64,000 bases of DNA from Verrucomicrobiota bacterium (GCA_023431185.1 JAEYXS010000076.1:123983-187982), one strand, 5' to 3'; positions 9,182 to 19,166 are shown, counted from the first letter of the stretch. The notes: generated by a model from the sequence alone, not told the origin. A program made the numbers and translations.

Positions 9182-11896
9182 TTATGGATTGGGCAAGGCT
9201 TCGATCAGGTAAAAGCCGTTACTCGTATTCGCGGTCGTGTCCAGGTAAACGCTGACCTGCTGTGTCGCGAGGACTGATTCCACCACGACTTCCCATTGCG
9301 GCGCACTTGTTGAGGCTTTCCGCAATATCCGGTAACTCACCCCCGGAACGCTTTGCCAGGTGAGCGTCGGGGTCAGATGGATGCTGCTGGCAAACCCTGA
9401 AAGAGCGTCCAACGGATTGGAACCAGCCTGAAACTCCTTGGTATTGCTGCTGCCATCCGCATCCGGATCAGCCCCTGACAGTGCCCGCGGATCATGGCGA
9501 TAGTTGATACCGAAATTCGCCGAAAGCCACTCTGTCGGCAGTCCAGATATCTGATAGGGGGAATAGCTATAAGTCTCCATGCTGTGCTGCGAGCCAGTGT
9601 AACCGCCATAAATCACGACACCGGCCCCGTTCCAGACGGCATGGTGATGGACCCTTGCCGAAGGTGCTCCCGTGGAGCTGACCGCAGACCATGAATCCGT
9701 CACTGGATCATAAAGTCCCCCGTTGTTCACATAGAACGAATTGTTGAAAGCCCCGCCGAACACAAAGAAATGACTGCCCGTCCAGACCATGGCATGCCGA
9801 TTGCGGGCGGCCGGAGCGTTTTGGGAAGACATGACCGTCCACGTATCAGTCGATGGGTTATAGCGGGCCCCATCACCGAAAGTCTGCGACAAGTTATGAT
9901 TTGCGCCACCCCAGATGATCATCTCCGTCCCCGTCCAGACACTTTGCAGAAGCCATGCACGGGCACTGGGTGCGTTGACACTGGAAATGGTACGCCAAGT
10001 GTCGGTAGCCGGGTTATACGCGGCACCATCACCGCGCTGCCCGCCCACGATCCCGCCGCCCCAGACAATCATCTCCGTGCCGGTCCAGACATGCGCCGGG
10101 AGGGATCGGGAAGAAGGCGCCCCAGACTGGTTCATGGCCCTCCAAGTGTCCGTCGCCGGATTGTATATCGCACCATCATTGTAAATTACCCCACCTGCAT
10201 CACCACCCCAGACGATCACCTCTGTACCCGTCCAGACCATGGCGGGGTAGGCGCGGGCGGTGGGTGCACCGGTCAGAGAAGTCGCCTGCCAGGTGTCGGT
10301 TTGGGGATTGTAGCGTCCGCCAGTCCGCAGATAAGCGCCATTGTAACCGCCCCATACGATCAATTCAGTTCCAGACCACACACCGGCGTGCCGGGAGCGG
10401 TTTTGCGGGGCATTGGCGGTCGCCATTGGTGTCCAGGTGTTGCTGCCCGGCGTGTACCTTGCCCCATTGCCATAGGAAACCCCAATTCCCTCACCACCCC
10501 AGATCAGCATTTCTTTGCCGGTCCAGGCGGATACATAGATTGAACGCCCCGGAACAACGGTATTATTGGCCCGCTGCAACCACTCACCCGCCAGGGGAAA
10601 CGACTCCGCATCCCTCGGATCACTGTTTCCCAGAAATTCCTCCACGTTGGTGGCCCCATCACCATCCGCATCGGCGGTTTCCAAAGCCGCCGGATTGTGC
10701 CGATGATCACTGCCGAAATATTCCACCAACCAATCGCCAGTAATGGTTTGGAAGCCAAACTCCGGCGAGTAGCTCACACAGTCATTGCCATGACCGCTGC
10801 CCGTGTATCCGCCATAAACCAGCATGCTGGCACCCGTCCAGACGCCGCTGTGATGAATCCTCGCACTTGGCGCTCCGCTCAGCTCCATCGGAGACCAACT
10901 GTCCGTAGCAGGATTGTAGCGTCCCCCTGAGTTGATATAGGTATTGGAAAGATTGCCTGTCGCTCCGCCAGCCACAATCATCTCTTTTCCGGTCCAGACC
11001 ATCGCCGCCCGGTTTCTGCCTGCCGGCGCGCCCGCATTTGACATCGTTGTCCATGTATCTGTGGTCGGATTATAGCGGGCACCATTGCTGAAAGTGGCCG
11101 AGAAATTCAACGTCGATCCGCCCCAAATGATCATTTCCGTTCCCGTCCACACCGGCCACAGTATCCAAGCACGGGCACTGGGCGCATTCACCGCAGAAAT
11201 CGGTCGCCACGAATCTGTCTGCGGGTTGTAAATCGCGCCGTCTCCTAAAGTGTTAACGTTATCATGCCCGCCCCAGATCACCAGTTCGCTGCCGGTCCAG
11301 ACCCCGCTCGCACCGCCACGTGCTGAAGGCGCCCCGTTCTGGCTCATCGGCCGCCATGTGTCTGTGTTGGGATTGTATAGCGCCCCATCGCCGAACAACC
11401 CGCTGCCGATTCCAGTCCCACCCCAAACGATGACTTCCGTTCCCGTCCACACCGTGATCGTAGGAGTTCTCGCTGAGGGTGCACCCGTGAGGGAAGTCGG
11501 TTGCCAGGTGTCCGTCGCCGGATTGTAGCGTCCGCCTGAATTCAACAAAACCCCGTTATACCCGCCCCAGACCACCATCTCTGTCCCAGTCCACACTGCC
11601 GCATGCTTGGAGCGGTAAACTGGCGCGCTGATTGTGGACATAACCGCCCACGAATTGCTTCGGGCATTGAACCGGGCTCCGGAATCATAAGATACTCCAA
11701 ATCCTTCCCCGCCCCAAACCAGCATTTCTTCCCCCGTCCAGACCGCCGTATGCACCGCCCGGCCCGGTATCCCGCTGGCGGTGGCACGGCCCAGCCATTC
11801 GTCGCCCCCGGTTGCCGCCGCAATCGGAAGCACGACGGCAAATATAAGGCATGTCACCAGCACTCTGGAGATCATGGCATGGCTCAGGTTCTTCAT
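9182..11896 (-). CDS. Secreted kelch-type double beta-propeller protein
   Basis: About 904 residues with a signal peptide (MISRVLVTCLIFAVVLPIAAAT). It contains fourteen copies of a motif of the form xVWTGxEMIVWGG, arranged as two blocks of seven, so I expect two seven-bladed propellers. Each block is followed by a WLxxxFGxxxRHxPxAL stretch and an EF-hand/type-3-like calcium loop (DADGDGATNVEEF; DPDADGSSNTKEF). The C-terminal 70 residues (LTWQSVPGVSYRILRKAS) resemble the fibronectin-like terminal modules common in large secreted Verrucomicrobiota proteins. The two halves are alike at DNA level, which implies an internal gene duplication of about 1.2 kb. Start: ATG 11896, where the signal peptide begins; the longer frame would run into the divergent speA. 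Function unknown, probably surface binding. Confidence 0.8.
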   Translation of the reverse strand: MKNLSHAMISRVLVTCLIFAVVLPIAAATGGDEWLGRATASGIPGRAVHTAVWTGEEMLVWGGEGFGVSYDSGARFNARSNSWAVMSTISAPVYRSKHAAVWTGTEMVVWGGYNGVLLNSGGRYNPATDTWQPTSLTGAPSARTPTITVWTGTEVIVWGGTGIGSGLFGDGALYNPNTDTWRPMSQNGAPSARGGASGVWTGSELVIWGGHDNVNTLGDGAIYNPQTDSWRPISAVNAPSARAWILWPVWTGTEMIIWGGSTLNFSATFSNGARYNPTTDTWTTMSNAGAPAGRNRAAMVWTGKEMIVAGGATGNLSNTYINSGGRYNPATDSWSPMELSGAPSARIHHSGVWTGASMLVYGGYTGSGHGNDCVSYSPEFGFQTITGDWLVEYFGSDHRHNPAALETADADGDGATNVEEFLGNSDPRDAESFPLAGEWLQRANNTVVPGRSIYVSAWTGKEMLIWGGEGIGVSYGNGARYTPGSNTWTPMATANAPQNRSRHAGVWSGTELIVWGGYNGAYLRTGGRYNPQTDTWQATSLTGAPTARAYPAMVWTGTEVIVWGGDAGGVIYNDGAIYNPATDTWRAMNQSGAPSSRSLPAHVWTGTEMIVWGGGIVGGQRGDGAAYNPATDTWRTISSVNAPSARAWLLQSVWTGTEMIIWGGANHNLSQTFGDGARYNPSTDTWTVMSSQNAPAARNRHAMVWTGSHFFVFGGAFNNSFYVNNGGLYDPVTDSWSAVSSTGAPSARVHHHAVWNGAGVVIYGGYTGSQHSMETYSYSPYQISGLPTEWLSANFGINYRHDPRALSGADPDADGSSNTKEFQAGSNPLDALSGFASSIHLTPTLTWQSVPGVSYRILRKASTSAPQWEVVVESVLATQQVSVYLDTTANTSNGFYLIEALPNP

Positions 11897-11992
11897 AGGT
11901 CGTAGTATGGATTTTTGTTCCTGCTCCTTTGGACAACTCCTTAGGTAATGGTTTTTTATCTCCTCTTCCACTCGTCTTGTCGAGCCAATTTC

Positions 11993-12010
11993 TGTGACTT
12001 TTCCGTCACA
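11993..12010. promoter_or_regulatory. Inverted repeat TGTGAC-N6-GTCACA in the divergent promoter region
   Basis: Six-base arms that match perfectly lie between the kelch gene and speA, about 95 bp before the speA start. The arms resemble a CRP/FNR half-site (TGTGA), but the spacing between TGTGA and TCACA is 8 rather than the usual 6, so I do not assign a regulator. It could serve either or both genes. Confidence 0.35.
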
Positions 12011-12104
12011 GCCACCTCGCCTGACCTCCGCAAATATTTCCCTCACCCCTATTGAATTCCTGTCCGCACTCCTTATAGTGCGCTCGACTTTTGCATCGCA
12101 AAAA

Positions 12105-14042
12105 ATGAGCAATCAGCAGGACGGAGCCGTTCCTTGGAACATCCAGGCGGCGCGCAATCTCTACAACGTCGATCGTTGGGGCGCGAAGTATTTTGACATC
12201 AACGACCAGGGCAACGTCGCGGTCACACCGCTGCAGGATGCCGGCGCCAGCGTGGACATCAGCGATGTCGTTGAAGAAGCCAAGGCCCGCGGCCTCAAGT
12301 TTCCCCTGCTCATCCGCTTTCAAGACATCCTGCGCCACCGCGTCCAGTCCATCAACAACGCCTTCCGCAGATCCATCACCGAATTTAATTACCAAGGCCA
12401 ATACCGTGGCGTGTTTCCCATCAAAGTGAACCAGCTGCGTGAAGTCGTTGAGGAAATCCTCGATGCCGGCAAGCAATACAACTTCGGCCTCGAGGTCGGC
12501 AGCAAGCCCGAGCTCTACGCCGGCCTCGCCCTCCAAAACCAGATGGGCGGCCTTATCATTTGCAACGGTTACAAGGATTCCGGCTTCATCAAGATGGCGC
12601 TCATGGGCATCAAGCTCGGCCGCAAGGTCATCATGGTCGTCGAGAAGCTCGAAGAGCTGAAGCAGATCATCACCGTTTCAAAGGTCGTCGGCGTGGAACC
12701 CATGATCGGCATCCGCGCCCGTCTGCTCAGCAAGGGTGCGGGTAAATGGGCCGAGAGCGGTGGCGAGAACGCCAAGTTCGGCCTCAGCACTTCCGAGATG
12801 CTCGAAGCCGCCGCCTTGCTCAAGGCTGAAAACCTCCCGCAATGCTTCAAGCTCCTGCACTTCCATATCGGCTCGCAGGTGCCCGACATCTTGACCGTGA
12901 AGAAGGCCGTGCAAGAAGCCAGCCGCTTCTACGCCAAGCTCCACAAGATGGGTTTCCCCATCGAGTTCGTGGATGTCGGCGGCGGCTTGGGCGTGGATTA
13001 CGATGGCAGCCGTTCCGCCTTCGATAGCTCCACGAATTACACGCTTCAGGAATACACGAACGATATCGTCTATTACATCGGCAACATCTGCGATGCCGAG
13101 AAGGTGCCGCATCCAAACATCGTCAGCGAGAGCGGTCGCGCCATCGTCGCTCACCACAGCGTGCTCGTCGTCGAGGTGTTCGGCTCCATTGCCAAGATCC
13201 AGCAGGCCGATCACTTGCCCTACGGCGACAGCGAGCATTCCCTCGTCAAAGAGCTTTTGGACATCCGCCAGAACCTGCCCAAGCTGAACAAGCTCGAAGC
13301 CTATCACGACGCGCTCGAACGCAAGGAGGACGCGCACCAGATGTTCACGCTCGGCCTCATGGAATTGCCCGACAAGGCCAAGATCGAGAACCTCTACTGG
13401 GATATCAGCCAGGCCGTCGTCGATTCCTTCCGCGGCCAGGCCTACATCCCCGAAGAGATCCGCAAGCTCGAGGACAGCCTCGGTGATCAATACCTCTGCA
13501 ACTTCTCCGTGTTCCAGTCCCTGCTGGACCACTGGGCGCTCGGCCAGTTGTTCCCCATCATGCCCATCAGCCGGTTGAACGAACGTCCCGACCGTGAAGG
13601 CACCTTGGTGGACATCACCTGCGATTCCGACGGCCAGATCAACAAGTTCATCGATCTGCGCGATGTCCGCGATACTCTGCCCCTCCACTCCCTCAAACAG
13701 AATGGCAACGGCAACGAGCCCTACCGCATCGGCTTCTTCCTCATGGGCGCCTATCAGGACATCATGGGCGACCTGCACAACCTCTTCGGCCGCGTCAACG
13801 AAGTCCATGTGTTCCTCGATCCAGACGAACCCTGCGGCTATTACGTCGAAGAAGTCATCGAGGGCAACACCATCGTGCAATGCCTTGCCGCCGTGCAATA
13901 CGACGAGCGCGACCTCATCCGCCAGGTGAAAGCCCAAGTCGATGACGCTATCAAAGGTGACCGCCTCAAGCCTTCCGAAGGCATGCGCCTCCTGGATGAC
14001 TACGAACGCGGCTTGCGCGAATACACCTATCTCTCATTCTAG
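12105..14042 (+). CDS. speA: Biosynthetic arginine decarboxylase
   Basis: PLP-dependent enzyme converting arginine to agmatine, the first step of one polyamine route; cytoplasmic. 645 residues, close to the family length of about 630-660. The PLP lysine lies in YRGVFPIKVNQ; the glycine-rich phosphate loop is FVDVGGGLGVDYDGS; the HFHIGSQVPD and VSESGRAIVAHHSVLV blocks are standard for SpeA, as is the C-terminal active-site region (LFGRVNEVHVFLDPDEPCGYY). Start at ATG 12105 (MSNQQDGAVPWNIQAARNLY) fits the family; the upstream open frame is promoter DNA shared with the kelch gene. An 8-bp gap separates it from the next gene. Confidence 0.95.
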   Translation: MSNQQDGAVPWNIQAARNLYNVDRWGAKYFDINDQGNVAVTPLQDAGASVDISDVVEEAKARGLKFPLLIRFQDILRHRVQSINNAFRRSITEFNYQGQYRGVFPIKVNQLREVVEEILDAGKQYNFGLEVGSKPELYAGLALQNQMGGLIICNGYKDSGFIKMALMGIKLGRKVIMVVEKLEELKQIITVSKVVGVEPMIGIRARLLSKGAGKWAESGGENAKFGLSTSEMLEAAALLKAENLPQCFKLLHFHIGSQVPDILTVKKAVQEASRFYAKLHKMGFPIEFVDVGGGLGVDYDGSRSAFDSSTNYTLQEYTNDIVYYIGNICDAEKVPHPNIVSESGRAIVAHHSVLVVEVFGSIAKIQQADHLPYGDSEHSLVKELLDIRQNLPKLNKLEAYHDALERKEDAHQMFTLGLMELPDKAKIENLYWDISQAVVDSFRGQAYIPEEIRKLEDSLGDQYLCNFSVFQSLLDHWALGQLFPIMPISRLNERPDREGTLVDITCDSDGQINKFIDLRDVRDTLPLHSLKQNGNGNEPYRIGFFLMGAYQDIMGDLHNLFGRVNEVHVFLDPDEPCGYYVEEVIEGNTIVQCLAAVQYDERDLIRQVKAQVDDAIKGDRLKPSEGMRLLDDYERGLREYTYLSF

Positions 14043-14049
14043 GCGCAGC

Positions 14050-14757
14050 ATGTCTGCCCCTGCTGGAACCAACCCCGATTTGATGCCCTCCCTGCGGAGG
14101 CTGCTTCGGGGACTTTCCGCCCTGTTCTGGGGCCTGCCACTCACCCTCATCACCTGCGTCCAGAGCGCCGTCACCGAATGGCTGCGCCCCATGGGCATGC
14201 TCCCGCCTGTCATCATGACCGGGCTCCTCTACTACGGACTCCATGAGCTGAGCCACTTTCAACGCCAGGAACGCATCTGGGTCGATGCCCTCGATCGCAC
14301 GAAGCTCTTCGCCCTCGTGAACCTCGGCCTCTCACCCTTTATCTACTGGTGGAATCAGTTTCCCGGCATCGCCTTCTTCACCCAGGCCGTCCTCGTGATG
14401 GCCGCCTCCAGCCTGTTCTTTCTCATCTCACTGAACTTCCTCCTCCAACGCCTCACCGCCATGCTGCCTGATGAGATGTTGCGCGCTGAGACCAAAGTCT
14501 TCACCCAGATGAATCTGGGCTTGATCGCCGGGCTCCTCGCTGCCGTCGCCCTCTATCAGACCTTGGCCTCCATCAACGAACTGCCCGTCTTCATCATCGA
14601 CCTCCTGAACATCCTCTACGCTACCCGCCGTGCCTGGCTCCTTCTGCTCGCGCTCTTGCCTTTGGCCATGACCATGACCCTCCTTTGGAAGACAAAGGAA
14701 GTCGTCCTCAGTTCCATCTTCGGCAACCGTGACTTCCCCGCCCAGCCCAAGAAATAG
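14050..14757 (+). CDS. Polytopic membrane protein, unknown
   Basis: 235 residues and five or six hydrophobic helices (for example LFWGLPLTLITCV, LFALVNLGLSPFIYWW, AVLVMAASSLFFLISLNFLL, LGLIAGLLAAVALYQTLA and AWLLLLALLPLAMTMTLLW). A mid-protein LHELSHFQRQERIW segment carries two histidines with a Glu between, but not a classic HEXXH metallopeptidase motif. I do not recognise the family. Start at ATG 14050, 8 bp after speA, so it may be co-transcribed with it; the function is not obviously connected with polyamines. Confidence 0.6.
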   Translation: MSAPAGTNPDLMPSLRRLLRGLSALFWGLPLTLITCVQSAVTEWLRPMGMLPPVIMTGLLYYGLHELSHFQRQERIWVDALDRTKLFALVNLGLSPFIYWWNQFPGIAFFTQAVLVMAASSLFFLISLNFLLQRLTAMLPDEMLRAETKVFTQMNLGLIAGLLAAVALYQTLASINELPVFIIDLLNILYATRRAWLLLLALLPLAMTMTLLWKTKEVVLSSIFGNRDFPAQPKK

Positions 14758-14802
14758 GAGCCTAGCCCCGCCCTTGCCTCTTCCTTCGTTTTGCGGGTTT
14801 CT

Positions 14803-15873
14803 TCATTCGCACTTCCCCTCCAGATGATCCAGCAGCGCATGATACGCCTCATTGATCTGCTTCGCCTTCTCCTCCACTTGCGCCCGCATGGGCGCATCCG
14901 CCATCGCATACAAGTCCGGGTGATGCAGTTTCATCATACGTCGGTAAGCCCGGCGCAACGCCACCAGATCGGCACTCATCGGCAGCCCCAGCATCCGGTA
15001 ATGTCCCGCCAACTCGCCCACCACCTCCTTCACCGGTGGAGCCTGCCGCTTCCGCTGCGGCTCCGGCTCGATCCGCAACCGCCCATGCAGATCCAGCCGG
15101 CCGCGATACCGCGCCTGACATTGCGGACACCTTATCGTATGATTGCTCTGGAACCGCCGGATACGCAGCTTTTGCCCGCACTTGCCACAGACAAACTCCA
15201 CTCGCTCCTCCCTCGGCGGCGGCTCCCAATCCCCCTCCCAACGCTGCTTCGTCAACGTCTGTCTTAGCTCCCCTGTCACACTGATGCCCGCTGGCGCTGA
15301 CGACAGAAAAACCACGCCGGGTATAAGCCTCAGTTGTTTCTCCACTTTGTCCCAGTCCACCCCTGGTAGTTCCCGCCGCAACGTCTCGATCGCCACCCGG
15401 TGCGGACTACCCAGCACCTTGGTCAGCACCGCCGCACACCCCTTCACATCCATCTTGGCCCACACGCCCGCATTACTCAAGAAAGACCCGGCCATCATCA
15501 CCACGGCGGGCGCCGCGAACAGGATCTGCACCATTACCAGCGTGACATCCAGCACCGAAGGATCGTTCTCCTTCTTTTCCGTCCACCTGCTTTGCTCCTC
15601 CCGGCGGCGTTCCCAGATCAGATACGCCACAAACCAGCCCGCAAATAGTACCACCGCGATCACAACGGCCCTATCCACCACCAAGGGCCCGCGTCCAAAA
15701 ACCTCTGCCAGCGGATTGCCGCCCATGAACAACCGAATGACCAGCCACAGCAGAAAACAATGCAACAGCGTGAGCGGTACCGCCAGCAACGCTGTCAGCA
15801 TGCCGACCACCAGATTCCCGAAGATCTCGCTCAACATCTGGCGCGTCAGCCATTTCTCGATGACAGAGTTCAC
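14803..15873 (-). CDS. Membrane-anchored J-domain protein with zinc ribbon
   Basis: 356 residues. Three hydrophobic stretches occupy about the first 130 residues. A zinc-ribbon follows at about residues 229-255 (CGKCGQKL ... CPQCQ), and a C-terminal J-domain at about 290-356 has the obligatory HPD in MKLHHPDLYAM and the helix III AKQINEAYHALLDHLEG. J-domains stimulate Hsp70 ATPase; having it at the C-terminus on the cytosolic face of a membrane anchor is a class C arrangement. The Hsp70 paralogue at 44.9-46.8 kb is a possible partner, but nothing links them. It lies 16 bp downstream of the SNF2 helicase gene on the same strand. Confidence 0.8.
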   Translation of the reverse strand: MNSVIEKWLTRQMLSEIFGNLVVGMLTALLAVPLTLLHCFLLWLVIRLFMGGNPLAEVFGRGPLVVDRAVVIAVVLFAGWFVAYLIWERRREEQSRWTEKKENDPSVLDVTLVMVQILFAAPAVVMMAGSFLSNAGVWAKMDVKGCAAVLTKVLGSPHRVAIETLRRELPGVDWDKVEKQLRLIPGVVFLSSAPAGISVTGELRQTLTKQRWEGDWEPPPREERVEFVCGKCGQKLRIRRFQSNHTIRCPQCQARYRGRLDLHGRLRIEPEPQRKRQAPPVKEVVGELAGHYRMLGLPMSADLVALRRAYRRMMKLHHPDLYAMADAPMRAQVEEKAKQINEAYHALLDHLEGKCE

Positions 15874-15889
15874 AATGATATGCCGGGTT

Positions 15890-18800
15890 TCAACCCGCGA
15901 ATAGCCCTTGGATTTCCTCCCAGCTCAACGAATTGCTGAACGCCTCTCCCCCATCCAATGTCGCTTCCGCGATCTCCCGCTTGCGCTGTTGCAACGTCAG
16001 TATCTTCTCCTCCAACGTCCCGCGCGCGATTAGCTTGTAGCTCGTCACCACGCGATTTTGCCCGATACGATGCGCCCGCCCCGTCGCCTGATCTTCCACG
16101 GCCGGATTCCACCACGGATCGAAGTGGATCACCGTATCCGCCGCTGTCAGGTTCAAGCCCGTACCGCCCGCCTTCAAGCTTATGAGGAACAGCGGGATGT
16201 CATTCGTTTGCTGGAACCGATCCACCACTTCCCCACGATTCTTCGTGCTGCCGTCCAGATAACAATATTTCACTCCTTCTGCGTCCAGCCTCTCGCGCAA
16301 GAGGCTGAGCATCTCCACGAACTGGCTGAACACCAGCGCCCGATGCCCGCCATCGATGACCTCCTCAAGCAACTCGCCGAACAGCTCCAGCTTCCCCGAC
16401 GGCGCTTTCATCTCTGTATCAGACAGTTTCAATAGCCGGACGTCACAGCATATCTGGCGCAAGCGCAACAACGCGCTGAAGATCACCATCCGGCTCTTCG
16501 CCAACCCCTGAGCGCCCACCGCCTCCATCACTTCCTTGCGACTCGCCTCCAGCACCTGCGTGTAAGCCGCCTGTTGTTCCTCCGTCAATTCACAGAACGC
16601 CACTTGCTCCAGCTTCTCCGGCAATTCCTTCGCCACATCCCGCTTCAGACGACGCAACACAAACGGCTTTAACCGCCGCGTCAATCGTCCCTGCGCGTCC
16701 TTGTCTTTATCCCGCACGATCGGCAACTCATATCGCTGCCGGAAATCATTCGCCGCCCCCAGATAACCCGGCATGAGGAAGTCAAAGATGGACCACAGAT
16801 CCAGCACCGAGTTCTCCATCGGCGTGCCCGTTAGCACCACACGATGATCCGTACGGATGGTCTTCACCGCCTGCGCATTCTGGCTCTCGCGGTTCTTGAT
16901 GTGCTGCGCTTCATCCAAAATGACCGTGTCAAATTCATGCTGCCGATACAGCTCAGCATCCCGCCGGATCAACGCATAACTCGTCACGATCAAATCCGAT
17001 TCCGCGATCAGAGGAAACCTCGCCTGCCGCTGCGGACCATCCAGCGCCAGCACCTTCAATTCCGGCGCAAACTTCTTCGCCTCCTGCACCCAGTTGAAAA
17101 CCAAGCTCGTCGGGCACACGATCAACACCGGCTTCAACTTCCCTTCCTTCCGCGCCGCCACCAGCAACGCCAATGTTTGCAGCGTCTTACCCAAACCCAT
17201 CTCATCCGCCAGAATGCCACCGAACTGGTTCTGCCGCAGAAACCACAACCACGCCACACCCTGCTTCTGATACGGCCGCAGCACTTTCTCCAACTCACCC
17301 ACGGCTGGTAATGGCATCTCCGCCACACCTTGCCGTGCGAACGCCCTGTTCTGCCACATCGGCGGCGCCTGCACTTTCGTCAACCCCGCCTCTACCAATG
17401 ACGACTGCAAGAATCCCGCCTGCGCATTGCTGATGCGATACTTCCCGCCCTGCTGCTCCGGCGAAACATCCTGCAACACCTGCTGAAATTCCTGGATCGC
17501 CTCCGTATCGATCAGCGCGATCTTCCCATTCTTCAACCGCGTATGATTGCGCCCAGACAGCAAGAGACGCTGAATATCCATCGCCGAAAACCGTCCACTC
17601 TCGCCTGCGAAATTCACTTCCAGATCGAACCACCGCTCACCCGAAGGCATCACGCGGAACTCCGGCTCGATGCGTTCCAAGTTCTTTTCCGTGCTGCGCT
17701 GGAGCCGCTCCTCCATCGTCACCTTCCACTCCTTCTCGATGCGCGGATATTCCCGCGCCATGAAGTTTAGTACGCGATCCTCGCCCACCAGATGACACAT
17801 CCCCAACTCATCCGGCCGACTGAACCCATACTTCAACAACCGATCCAGCGCCGCCTTCTCCGCCGCCACATCGCGCGTCACATACCGCGTCGGCGAATCC
17901 GGATCCGCCTGCCACACCCCATCATCCGACGAAGTCTTCCCCACCGTATGGATGCGCACGCCATAAGCGCATTGCAGTTGCCCTCGCAATTGCGCCAGCC
18001 CGCCGTGCAGATGTAGCAGAAACTTCGGGGGTGCCGTCTCACAACTGAAATCCTCCAGCTTGAAATTCGCCTGCACCTCACAAGCCGCCTGCAACTGCGG
18101 CCAATCTCGCGTGAGAAATATCGGCACCTCCGAACGCTTCAGCCGCACACTTCCCTGCGTCGCCGCCAAGAGCGCTGGCGGTAACACCACTGGCTGAAAC
18201 CGATTCTTCTGAAACACCCAGCTCTGCGACCCACCCGAGAGCAACGCCGCATCCGCCGGCATCGCGCCCGCGCTCAAGACGATCTCGCCCTTCGGATCTA
18301 ACGTCGCCTTCACCGTCGCCCGCCATATCTGCTTGGACACCTCCACCGCCTGCTGCTTCCCCACGCTGATACGCGGATGCCCCACCAACTTCGGCAACAA
18401 CCCCGCCACTTGCGCTGTCGTCAGCACCAGCATCGCCGGCACTTCACCCTCCGCGAGCGCTTCGGCCTCTTGGTAAAGCGCCTTGTCCTGCGCCTCGCAA
18501 CGATACGTCGTACCTTTGGAAAACGTATTCAACGGCTGACGCTTCCCGCCCGCTTCCCCCTCCAGGAAAACCATCGCCTTCCCCTTCGCCGCTGCCGCCG
18601 CAAAGTTCGGCGGTATCACCACATGCAACTTCAGCTCTTCCCCGGGCTGCCCTTCATCCACCAGCTTCAACCCATTGCTCGGTTTGCGCACCGGCGGCGC
18701 AGGCACCACTGGCTTGCTCATTCCTCCACCCGGCGACGGCTTTGTCGCCAGCCCATCATCCGGCTTCAATTCTCCCTTCGTGATCTGCTCTCGTCGCAAA

Positions 18801-19072
18801 TGATGCAATCCCACCGATACCGAGTGCGCACAAATCGTCCCCCAATCCCGCGAGTCCTTGCACGAGCACAGATTCTCCACATCCGTCGGCCCCTTGATGA
18901 CCAATCCTGCCCGATAGCTCGTCCCTCCCGCATTCACCACGCCCTTGACCACCGGGGGCGACCAGTTGGAAGACAGCACCTGCCCCGCTTCCAGATACGA
19001 GCGCGCCCGCTTCATCACTTCCCAGCCCGCCATGTCGGCGAACAACCGCTCTGTTAACAACACATGTGACAT
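15890..19072 (-). CDS. SNF2/RapA-family helicase with SWIM zinc finger
   Basis: 1,060 residues. An N-terminal SWIM-type finger (CSCKDSRDWGTICAH, about residues 68-84) is followed by a long linker and a bacterial SNF2 N-terminal region. The double RecA-like ATPase core occupies the last 450 residues: motif I DEMGLGKTLQTLALL, motif II DEAQHIKN, motif III LTGTPMENS, motif V SLKAGGTGLNLTAAD and motif VI QATGRAHRIGQ. These proteins move along double-stranded DNA and remodel protein-DNA complexes; the bacterial SWIM/SNF2 class has no settled role. It is not beside a restriction or defence gene here, so I do not call it a defence element. Confidence 0.9.
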   Translation of the reverse strand: MSHVLLTERLFADMAGWEVMKRARSYLEAGQVLSSNWSPPVVKGVVNAGGTSYRAGLVIKGPTDVENLCSCKDSRDWGTICAHSVSVGLHHLRREQITKGELKPDDGLATKPSPGGGMSKPVVPAPPVRKPSNGLKLVDEGQPGEELKLHVVIPPNFAAAAAKGKAMVFLEGEAGGKRQPLNTFSKGTTYRCEAQDKALYQEAEALAEGEVPAMLVLTTAQVAGLLPKLVGHPRISVGKQQAVEVSKQIWRATVKATLDPKGEIVLSAGAMPADAALLSGGSQSWVFQKNRFQPVVLPPALLAATQGSVRLKRSEVPIFLTRDWPQLQAACEVQANFKLEDFSCETAPPKFLLHLHGGLAQLRGQLQCAYGVRIHTVGKTSSDDGVWQADPDSPTRYVTRDVAAEKAALDRLLKYGFSRPDELGMCHLVGEDRVLNFMAREYPRIEKEWKVTMEERLQRSTEKNLERIEPEFRVMPSGERWFDLEVNFAGESGRFSAMDIQRLLLSGRNHTRLKNGKIALIDTEAIQEFQQVLQDVSPEQQGGKYRISNAQAGFLQSSLVEAGLTKVQAPPMWQNRAFARQGVAEMPLPAVGELEKVLRPYQKQGVAWLWFLRQNQFGGILADEMGLGKTLQTLALLVAARKEGKLKPVLIVCPTSLVFNWVQEAKKFAPELKVLALDGPQRQARFPLIAESDLIVTSYALIRRDAELYRQHEFDTVILDEAQHIKNRESQNAQAVKTIRTDHRVVLTGTPMENSVLDLWSIFDFLMPGYLGAANDFRQRYELPIVRDKDKDAQGRLTRRLKPFVLRRLKRDVAKELPEKLEQVAFCELTEEQQAAYTQVLEASRKEVMEAVGAQGLAKSRMVIFSALLRLRQICCDVRLLKLSDTEMKAPSGKLELFGELLEEVIDGGHRALVFSQFVEMLSLLRERLDAEGVKYCYLDGSTKNRGEVVDRFQQTNDIPLFLISLKAGGTGLNLTAADTVIHFDPWWNPAVEDQATGRAHRIGQNRVVTSYKLIARGTLEEKILTLQQRKREIAEATLDGGEAFSNSLSWEEIQGLFAG

Positions 19073-19120
19073 GCTCGAGCTTCAGTCTGCCGTCGAAACA
19101 CCACCACGCCCAAGCAAAAA

Positions 19121-19142
19121 GCGGCACTCCATGGAGTGCCGC
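19121..19142 (-). terminator. Rho-independent terminator of the Gfo/Idh gene
   Basis: A perfect 10-bp stem GCGGCACTCC/GGAGTGCCGC with a 2-base centre, followed on the minus strand by a T run (CTTTTTGC). It stands 25 bp after the stop of the oxidoreductase gene and upstream of the SNF2 gene. Confidence 0.8.
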
Positions 19143-19166
19143 TCGCAATTCCGCCAGCCCATCGGA

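Noticed and set aside
9770..10543. 257-codon plus-strand frame in the kelch gene
   Set aside because: Antisense of the repeated kelch motif; its own repeats (DHLRPRPD-like) simply mirror it.
11993..12010. TGTGAC-N6-GTCACA as a CRP site
   Set aside because: The TGTGA to TCACA spacing is 8 rather than 6 and no crp-type regulator with a DNA-binding domain is in the window; kept only as an unassigned inverted repeat.
12678..13937. 419-codon open frame antisense to speA
   Set aside because: Shadow of arginine decarboxylase; composition (Asp, Val, Ala, Glu rich) typical of a mirrored GC-rich gene and no recognisable domain.
15890..19072. SNF2/SWIM helicase as part of a phage-defence system
   Set aside because: No restriction, methylase, nuclease or other defence partner is adjacent; neighbours are a J-domain protein and an oxidoreductase.
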